Part shown: positions 43,172 to 49,425 of the stretch, in pieces
How the letters are laid out: every line of letters starts with the position of its first letter
How positions within the stretch are numbered: the first letter of the stretch is position 1
Source of the DNA: Providencia heimbachae ATCC 35613
GTDB lineage: Bacteria; Pseudomonadota; Gammaproteobacteria; Enterobacterales; Enterobacteriaceae
Reading direction: 5' to 3'
Length of the DNA stretch: 49,425 nucleotides
Assembly: GCF_001655055.1 (NCBI RefSeq)
Contig: NZ_LXEW01000053.1
Span: forward strand, 1-49,425
Program-made: the position numbers and the translations under genes
The notes under the pieces: model-generated
What the model saw: the letters and a program-made list of their open reading frames with translations, nothing else
Told to the model about the DNA's origin: nothing
Databases searched by the model: none

Positions 43172-43177
43172 TATAAT
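43172..43177 (+). promoter_or_regulatory. Candidate -10 box for the immunity-like gene
   Basis: Perfect TATAAT 27 bp upstream of the start codon. The -35 region is poor (TCTCTT with 17-bp spacing). Supports independent transcription of the gene. Confidence 0.4.
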
Positions 43178-43203
43178 AGTAACTATTTCCGTACGAGGTT
43201 GTT

Positions 43204-43617
43204 ATGTTTATATTAAGGCTCCTAATCTTGGTCTTTCTTGTTTTTTACAGTTTTTCTATGGGGCAGATACCAGCACATAGTTTAAATAGTTTTGGTAGAG
43301 TCGTGTCATTATCATTTTTTATTGCGGCCCCTTTGCTGTACGTTTTACCTGCAATCGAGGCTAAAATTAAAAGCCATTCAAGATTTAATCAAATTCTAGT
43401 AGTAAATATTTTACTAGGCTGGACGTTAATTGGCTGGGTTGTTGCTTATGTGTGGGCTTTAGGCGGTAAAGACGAAAACAGTAAAAGTATAATGGCTAAT
43501 GTAAACTTAGGTGTGGGTAGAAAAAAAACAAAGCAATGTCCTTATTGTGCGGAGGATATATTGGAGGCGGCAATAAAGTGTAAGCATTGCGGGAGTGATA
43601 TTCCGCCCAAAGATTGA
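43204..43617 (+). CDS. Superinfection-immunity-like membrane protein with zinc ribbon
   Basis: 137 residues. Helices near 3-18, 33-50 and 66-87. YVLPAIEAKIKSHSRFNQIL then NILLGWTLIGWVVAYVWAL matches the T4 Imm-like superinfection immunity family. A zinc ribbon CPYCAEDILEAAIKCKHCGS closes the protein. Inserted between M and L, flanked by its own -10 and a terminator, so it is likely expressed in the lysogen and acts on DNA injection of related phages. Confidence 0.82.
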   Translation: MFILRLLILVFLVFYSFSMGQIPAHSLNSFGRVVSLSFFIAAPLLYVLPAIEAKIKSHSRFNQILVVNILLGWTLIGWVVAYVWALGGKDENSKSIMANVNLGVGRKKTKQCPYCAEDILEAAIKCKHCGSDIPPKD

Positions 43618-43639
43618 TTAATCTCTTAAAACTATAATA

Positions 43640-43660
43640 ACCACCTTCGGGTGGTTTTTT
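43640..43660 (+). terminator. Terminator after the immunity-like gene
   Basis: Perfect ACCACC (43640-43645), TTCG tetraloop, GGTGGT (43650-43655), six T. Confidence 0.85.
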
Positions 43661-43674
43661 AATGGGTAAAATAA

Positions 43675-44373
43675 ATGCAAAACATCCCACCCGAATTACT
43701 CATCGCAACTGCAAAGCTTGAAGCAGATGCGGAAATTATACTTTATGAAATAGATCTGACCAATATTGGTGGGGTTAAGTATCGATTTTATAATGGTACC
43801 AATGAATTATTGAAACCGGTTATTTGGCAAGGTCAAGAATATGAGCCTTATCCTATTATGGGGGATGGTTTTGAATTTAACGGTAAAGGTCCATCAAGTC
43901 GCCCATCCCTCTCGTTATCAAATCTATTTGGTTTGATTTTTGGCATAGCCAGCCGCTTAAACTCAGGTCTAGGCGGCATAGTTACGCGCCGAAAAACAAC
44001 CTCACGATTCCTCGATGCAATTAATTTTGCGGGTGGCAATGAAAATGCGGATCCGACACAAGAGCAAATAAGCCGTTGGGTCATCGAACAATTAACGTCG
44101 ATTAATACTGAAACCGCAACGTGGGAACTAGCCGCACCCACAGAAACCGATGGGGCGACGTTTCCAGCTCGAGTGATCCTTTCGGATGTGTGCAACTTTG
44201 GTTATCGTTCTGAAGAGTGCGGTTACAAGGGTGTCCCCGTAGCTGATGAGCTCGGAAATCCAACACAAGACCCGAGCAAGGATAAATGCGGCAAGCGCTT
44301 ATCCGACTGCAAATTAAGGAGTAACACCGCCAGAATTGGCTGTTTCCTTTCTTCATCCCGCCTCAGCCAGTAA
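43675..44373 (+). CDS. Tail tip protein L
   Basis: 232 residues. LEADAEIILYEIDLTNIGG start and the C-terminal cysteine set in DVCNFGYRSEECGYKG and KCGKRLSDCKLR, which in lambda gpL binds a [4Fe-4S] cluster. Expected tail-tip hub component. Confidence 0.92.
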   Translation: MQNIPPELLIATAKLEADAEIILYEIDLTNIGGVKYRFYNGTNELLKPVIWQGQEYEPYPIMGDGFEFNGKGPSSRPSLSLSNLFGLIFGIASRLNSGLGGIVTRRKTTSRFLDAINFAGGNENADPTQEQISRWVIEQLTSINTETATWELAAPTETDGATFPARVILSDVCNFGYRSEECGYKGVPVADELGNPTQDPSKDKCGKRLSDCKLRSNTARIGCFLSSSRLSQ

Positions 44374-44381
44374 GGATCACT

Positions 44382-45110
44382 ATGTTAGAAAATCACATCC
44401 TGGTGCATGCAAAAAGCATGGCGCCACAGGAATCGTGCGGCCTTGTCATCATGCAGGGTGAGATAGAAAAATATATTCCCTGCAAAAACAACCATGCCGA
44501 CCCTGAAAATTATTTCTCTATTTCAGTCGAAGATTACATTCAAGCTAGTCAACTTGGCGAGGTTATCGCTATTGTTCACAGCCACCCAGATGGACAGCCT
44601 TATTTAAGTTCAGCGGATAGAGCGCATCAATTAAAAACACATCTTCCATGGTGGCTAGTTTGTGATGAAAAAATTATCAAATTTGACTGTGTACCGCGAT
44701 TGCTTGGGCGTGAGTTTATTCATGGTGGCACTGATTGTTATGGATTATTTCGGGATGCCTATCATTTAGCCGGCTATCCATTGCCCGAATTTAAGCGTAA
44801 TGATAACTGGTGGAAGCAAGGAAAAGAGCTCTATTTAGATAATTTGGCTGTAAATAGCTTTAAACAAGTCAAAAGAGATATTCAAGCGGGTGACATTATT
44901 CTGTGTTGCTACGCCAGCTCCCGGGCAAATCACGCCGCAATCTACTTGGGCGACCAAACCATTTTGCACCACGTCCCTAATCAACTCAGTAAGCGCGAGG
45001 TTTATAACGAAAGATGGCAAAAAATGACGCACTCGATTTGGCGCTACCGCAACTGGCAACCCTCCGCTTTTACGGGGATTTGCAACGATTTGGCAGTCGA
45101 TTCGATTTAA
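44382..45110 (+). CDS. Tail assembly protein K (JAMM plus NlpC/P60)
   Basis: 242 residues, two domains. N-terminal JAB/JAMM metalloprotease: ESCGLVI and HSHPDGQPYLSSADR. C-terminal NlpC/P60: catalytic Cys in GGTDCYGLFRDAYHLAG and His in NHAAIYLGD. Processes tail components or opens peptidoglycan at entry. Confidence 0.94.
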   Translation: MLENHILVHAKSMAPQESCGLVIMQGEIEKYIPCKNNHADPENYFSISVEDYIQASQLGEVIAIVHSHPDGQPYLSSADRAHQLKTHLPWWLVCDEKIIKFDCVPRLLGREFIHGGTDCYGLFRDAYHLAGYPLPEFKRNDNWWKQGKELYLDNLAVNSFKQVKRDIQAGDIILCCYASSRANHAAIYLGDQTILHHVPNQLSKREVYNERWQKMTHSIWRYRNWQPSAFTGICNDLAVDSI

Positions 45111-45670
45111 ATATTAAAACCGCCGCAGAAGGCCTTCACGCCTTATTTCTTCAAATTCCCAGCCTTAAACAACAATTCCGTGATGGATGGTACCAAATAC
45201 GCATTAGCGGCTCCGATGTTAACCCTAATGAGTTACATCAGCGTGTCTATGAGCCATTAATGCCGAACGCGGTTATCCATATCGTTCCTCGTATTGAAGG
45301 GGCAAAAACAGGCGGGGCTTTCCAGTTCATTGCGGGCGCTGCCATTTTAGCTGTTGGCTGGTGGAACCCTGCGGGGTGGAGTTTTGGTGCGTCAATGATG
45401 TTAGCGGGCGGGGCAATGATGATCGGGGGTGTCGCGCAGATGCTAACGCCAATGCCCAAGCCGCAAAGCATGTCACGCTCGGAAGAAGAGAAAGGGAATA
45501 CCTATTTCAGTAACTTAGAAAACGCAGTCGCACAAGGCATGGCGGTACCCATTGCCTACGGTGAAATTATGTGTGGGTCAAGGGTGATTTCTCAATCTGT
45601 TGAAATCATGGACGACAGTGATGCAAAAGATATTGATGTGGGCAAACATGGTGGCAGCGGGGAGACATAA
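45014..45670 (+). CDS. Tail tip protein I
   Basis: 218 residues. Begins inside K (97-bp overlap), typical of lambda K-I. ATLRFYGDLQRFGSRFDLNI and a Gly/Ala-rich hydrophobic centre (about 97-150, GGAFQFIAGAAILAVGWW) match the family. Confidence 0.92.
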   Translation: MAKNDALDLALPQLATLRFYGDLQRFGSRFDLNIKTAAEGLHALFLQIPSLKQQFRDGWYQIRISGSDVNPNELHQRVYEPLMPNAVIHIVPRIEGAKTGGAFQFIAGAAILAVGWWNPAGWSFGASMMLAGGAMMIGGVAQMLTPMPKPQSMSRSEEEKGNTYFSNLENAVAQGMAVPIAYGEIMCGSRVISQSVEIMDDSDAKDIDVGKHGGSGET

Positions 45671-45672
45671 TC

Positions 45673-48600
45673 ATGGGTAAGAATGGTGGAAAGCAGCATA
45701 CACCGTATGAAGCGCCAAACGATTTAACATCAAGACAAAAATTATCCATTATCGATTTAGTGAGTGAAGGCCCTATAGAGGGACCGGTCGGTGATCTAAA
45801 AGGGGTGTATCTCAATAATACCCCGGTCATTGATTCGTCAGGCAACAGTAACGTTAACGGCATGAATGCGCAGTGGGTGTCAGGCACATTAGAGCAACCT
45901 GCATTAGAAGGTTTCTCCTCTTCCTCGAGTGAAACACCCGTTAGCATTGAAATTAAAAAAAGCACACCCGTTACTCGCACTATTACTTCCAGAAATATTG
46001 ATCGCCTTCGCCTAACCTTTGGTACTCAAGCCCTCGTTGAAATCAAAGACAATGGAGATCGTGTTGGTACGGCAGTTGAATTACAAATTCAAATCCAGCG
46101 CAATGGAAGTTGGGTAACTGAAAAAAATGTCACTATCCGGGGTAAACGCAGTAACTCCCCGTATTTAATGGCCGTTATTATCGACAACCTGCCGCCACCG
46201 CCGTTTAGCCTTAGGATGGTGCGGATTACTGCAGACAGCACGAGCGATAGTTTGCAAAACAACACTATTTGGTCAAGTTACACCGAAATTACGGATATTA
46301 ATCAAACTTATCCGGGCTCAGCCGTTGCCGGGCTAACGTTTGAAAGCGAGCAATTTGGCAACCAGTACCCCACTCGCAACTATTTGGTGCGGGGTTTAAT
46401 TGTTCAAGTTCCCGATAACTATAATCCTGAAACTCGCACCTATGCGGGCATTTGGAGCGGGTCATTTAAGCCGGCATACACAAACAATCCCGCTTGGGTT
46501 TTGTATAGCTTATTAACGACAAAGCGCTTTGGTTTGGGTAAGCGACTTAAAATTGCGGAAGTTGATAAGTTCGCACTGTATGTTATTGGCCAATATTGTG
46601 ATCAGCTAGTACCCGATGGATTTGGGGGCAAAGAACCTCGGGCAACCTGTAATGCCTATATTACTGATATTCGCAAAGCGTATGATTACTTCAGCGACCT
46701 GTGCTCAATCATGCGCATTATGCCCGTATGGAACGGGATGCAAATGACCTTCATTCAAGATCGCCCAAGCGATGTTGTCTGGCCATATACCAATGCCAAT
46801 ATAGCTAACGGTCGTTTTAATTACAGTTTTAGCCCATTAAAAGCCCGTCACACCGTCATTGAAGTCCGTTTTATCGATCCGCAAAATGGCTGGAAAACCA
46901 GTGTTGAGCAAATTTCTGATGATGCATTAGTGGCTCAATTTGGTATTAATGTGCTCAGGGTTGATGCGTTCGGTTGTACGAGTCGAGGGCAAGCAAGGCG
47001 TCACGGTTTATGGATATTGCTCACTGAAAAGCTAGAAACACAAACCGTTGAGTTTGATATTGGCGCGGAAGGGTTGCGTCATACGCCGGGCGATATTATT
47101 GAAATTATGGATAACGACTGGGTTGGCGGCGAGGATCCGATAGGTGGTAGATTGATTGCTATCGATGCGGCTCAAAAAGTATTAACCCTTGACAGGGAAG
47201 TCACAAAACCGAAATCGGGTACCGCATTTATTACGCTAATGAACAGCACTGGACGTTATGAACGTGTAAAAGTGACAGGGTACTTAGCCAATAGCCAAAT
47301 TAAAGTGGAGTCGGTACCGAAAGGTATCGAACCTAAAACAGTTTGGGGAATAACGAAACCGGATTTAGCGCGCCGTTTGTTCAGGGCGATCACCATTTCC
47401 GATAAAGGTGATGGGACGTATGGGGTTATTGCTGTTCAGCACGTCCCAGAAAAAGAGGCTATTGTCGATCAGGGGATAAAGTTCGAACCCTTACCCGACA
47501 CCCCATTGGGGGGCTATATTCCGCCGATTGAAAATTTATCAGTTGAAGTGAGTCCTGATAGTGACATCTGGCAAGTTGAAGCTAACTGGACAACGACAAC
47601 CGCCGTTCGTGGCGTTGATTTTATGCTTAAATTAACCCAAGCTGGTCGTATTGTGGGTACCGCAAAAACGGAAGAAAATCGCTATCGGATCGGTAACTTA
47701 CCTCAGGGTAATTATTTGCTATCCGTAGCGCCACAAAATAAAGATGGACAGAAGGGTGAGCAAGCCTCGGTCTCATTTGACATTAACCCACCGCCACCGC
47801 CGTCATACATTGATGTTGAGCCGGGCTTTTTTAGCTTAGGAATTATTCCGCACGTTGCAGGGCAAAATGCGCTGCGTCTGCAGTATGAGTTTTGGTTCTC
47901 TGAAAAACGGATCGCCAATATTAACGAAGTTGAGCTATTAGCCGAATACCTCGGCAACGGTACGATGTGGGTTATTCAGGGAAGAAAGCTGAAAGCTGGA
48001 CAGACATATTATATTTACGTTAGAAGTGTTAACCCAGTGGGCAAATCGCAGTTTGTTGAAGCAAATGGCAAGCCAGAGGATAGAGCTGATGAAATACTCG
48101 AAGTTATAGGCGACAAATTCCTCAGCAGCGAAGCTGGTCAAATCATGCAAGAACAAATCGACTTCAACAAAGACCAAGTGTCTGACTTGAAAATTGACAG
48201 TGATGATTTCAAGCAAAAAGTTATCAGCATCGATCGCGAATTTGATGCGGTTAACGAAGCGATGATGACGATCACACAATTCTCAACCGAGAACTATTAT
48301 GAACTCAAGGAAGAGTCAGCCAAAGGCAAAGCATCTATCAAGCAGTTAGAGCAGGTTCAAGCTGACTTCACGGTATCTCAAGCGAAGTATCAGCAAGAAG
48401 TTGCCTCAAAGTTTGAACGTACTGCAGCGGATGTTTTGACAGTTCAAGAATCATTAGCCAAATCCAATGAAGCTTTCGCTCAGCAAATCGGGCAAGTTCG
48501 TGCCGAGATTGAAAGTACCAATGAAGAAGTCGGTATCATTACAGGACGAGTGACCACGGTTGAAAAAGCCACGGTTGACCTCGAAAAAGCACAAGCAAGC

Positions 48601-49425
48601 CTTGAACAATCAACAGTCGCTGAGTTTGGTGAAATGCGCGGCTATATTACGCACATCGAACAAGCCTTTTCTGACAATGAAAAAGCCCTTGTCGAGTCAA
48701 TAGGACAAACACAGGCTCAAGTTAACTTATTACACGATGAGGGGCGTGTTTCTCGGGCGCGTATCATTCGAACAGAGACCGCGTTAGCAACTGAAACAGA
48801 AGCGCGAGCAGAAGATAAGGTGCAAATCGATGCACGGTTTGATGATGCTGAAGGGGCTATTGTCACGATTAAAGAAGTTCAAGCCAAGCAAGATGAAGCA
48901 CTGGCGAAAACGGAAGAGCAGTTACGTGCAGAAATCCAGATGGGTGATGAGGGCATCCAAGGGCAACTGGATGAGCAAGGCCAAAAGTTATCAAGCGTCA
49001 GCAGTATTGTTGATGAGCAAAAAACTGCAATTGCTAACCTGAACGAAACCACCACTAACATTACACAAACTCAAGAGAGTCAGTATAAGGATACTCAAGC
49101 CAGTATCGGTCAGCTAAAAGAAACCACCGCTAGCACTGACAAGGCACTAACTAAGGAAATAGAGAAAACTGAATCACGCTTTGAAGATAATGAAGCGTTA
49201 ATCAGTCATCTCCAACAAACGACGGCCACCACGGAAGGTTCACAGGTTGAAGCTATCGGGCAGCTACAAGTCCAGCAAAACGTACAAGGTACTGAAATAC
49301 TCAAATCACGAGCTGCTATTGTGCGTACTGATAATCTTGTTGCTAATAATCATCTTGCCTATGCTCAATCATTTGAGAAAATATCGACTCAATTTGATGG
49401 AATTAGCGCTGATATCACTACGATT
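45673..49425 (+). CDS. Tail tip / host specificity protein J, 3' end outside window
   Basis: Open for 1251 codons from ATG at 45673 to the window edge without a stop. Early LSIIDLVSEGPIEGPVGDLK is the gpJ signature. Fibronectin-like domains lie near residues 600-790. From about 800 on it is a long coiled-coil region with repeated ETE/Q-rich turns. It forms the tail tip and binds the receptor; the receptor-binding C-terminus is not in view. Confidence 0.94.
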   Translation, partial: MGKNGGKQHTPYEAPNDLTSRQKLSIIDLVSEGPIEGPVGDLKGVYLNNTPVIDSSGNSNVNGMNAQWVSGTLEQPALEGFSSSSSETPVSIEIKKSTPVTRTITSRNIDRLRLTFGTQALVEIKDNGDRVGTAVELQIQIQRNGSWVTEKNVTIRGKRSNSPYLMAVIIDNLPPPPFSLRMVRITADSTSDSLQNNTIWSSYTEITDINQTYPGSAVAGLTFESEQFGNQYPTRNYLVRGLIVQVPDNYNPETRTYAGIWSGSFKPAYTNNPAWVLYSLLTTKRFGLGKRLKIAEVDKFALYVIGQYCDQLVPDGFGGKEPRATCNAYITDIRKAYDYFSDLCSIMRIMPVWNGMQMTFIQDRPSDVVWPYTNANIANGRFNYSFSPLKARHTVIEVRFIDPQNGWKTSVEQISDDALVAQFGINVLRVDAFGCTSRGQARRHGLWILLTEKLETQTVEFDIGAEGLRHTPGDIIEIMDNDWVGGEDPIGGRLIAIDAAQKVLTLDREVTKPKSGTAFITLMNSTGRYERVKVTGYLANSQIKVESVPKGIEPKTVWGITKPDLARRLFRAITISDKGDGTYGVIAVQHVPEKEAIVDQGIKFEPLPDTPLGGYIPPIENLSVEVSPDSDIWQVEANWTTTTAVRGVDFMLKLTQAGRIVGTAKTEENRYRIGNLPQGNYLLSVAPQNKDGQKGEQASVSFDINPPPPPSYIDVEPGFFSLGIIPHVAGQNALRLQYEFWFSEKRIANINEVELLAEYLGNGTMWVIQGRKLKAGQTYYIYVRSVNPVGKSQFVEANGKPEDRADEILEVIGDKFLSSEAGQIMQEQIDFNKDQVSDLKIDSDDFKQKVISIDREFDAVNEAMMTITQFSTENYYELKEESAKGKASIKQLEQVQADFTVSQAKYQQEVASKFERTAADVLTVQESLAKSNEAFAQQIGQVRAEIESTNEEVGIITGRVTTVEKATVDLEKAQASLEQSTVAEFGEMRGYITHIEQAFSDNEKALVESIGQTQAQVNLLHDEGRVSRARIIRTETALATETEARAEDKVQIDARFDDAEGAIVTIKEVQAKQDEALAKTEEQLRAEIQMGDEGIQGQLDEQGQKLSSVSSIVDEQKTAIANLNETTTNITQTQESQYKDTQASIGQLKETTASTDKALTKEIEKTESRFEDNEALISHLQQTTATTEGSQVEAIGQLQVQQNVQGTEILKSRAAIVRTDNLVANNHLAYAQSFEKISTQFDGISADITTI

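Noticed and set aside
12262-49425. CRISPR array or insertion sequence
   Set aside because: No regularly spaced repeat-spacer units and no transposase with terminal repeats seen; the only array-like repeats are the iterons, the arm-site triplet and the start cassettes.

Overview
The window reads as the chromosome of an enterobacterium of the Providencia/Proteus group (Morganellaceae). The evidence is an AT-rich sequence with the E. coli-like gene order pepT, roxA, phoQ, phoP, purB, hflD, mnmA, nudJ, rluE, icd. A lambdoid prophage is inserted directly downstream of icd and runs past the right edge. The genus is an inference from gene content and composition; no 16S or other taxonomic marker is present.

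Host part (1-12142). pepT faces right and converges with a leftward block: roxA, the phoPQ two-component system (with a PhoP-box-like repeat upstream of phoP), then the purB-hflD-mnmA and nudJ-rluE clusters. A possible heme-oxygenase-like protein of unknown role and an AT-rich spacer precede icd.

Prophage left arm (12143-18995, mostly leftward). icd is followed by three short direct repeats that resemble integrase arm sites, then int and xis. Next come a DEDD exonuclease, unassigned early genes, an RdgC-like protein and a CsrA homologue. Most of these leftward genes are preceded by the same start cassette, TGTGTGGRGTATTAA. Two rightward genes sit inside this leftward operon, one of them almost wholly antisense to a leftward gene.

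Immunity and early right region (18960-25300). A short repressor without an autoproteolytic domain lies between two promoters (PL-like and PR-like), each with the same 15-bp operator over its -10 box. Rightward follow a Cro-like protein, a YmfL/CII-like regulator, an O-like initiator gene carrying 15-bp iterons, a phage N6-adenine methyltransferase, a Lar-like zinc protein, RusA, a DUF968 HNH protein and a DUF1133/Q-like antiterminator.

Late region (25300-49425). A strong promoter is followed by an intrinsic terminator (pR'-tR' layout), two tiny membrane-protein genes, a tRNA-like gene and a lysis cassette (holin, M15 endolysin, Rz with nested Rz1). A hairpin-rich stretch and a lambda-like cos site precede the packaging and head genes: Nu1, A, W, B, a ClpP-type protease fused to the major capsid protein, and a DUF2190 cement protein. 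The lambda tail order Z, U, V, G/GT, H, M, L, K, I, J follows. Two cargo genes interrupt it: a Rha-family regulator between H and M, and a superinfection-immunity-like membrane protein between M and L. J is cut by the window edge. The right attachment site is outside the window.
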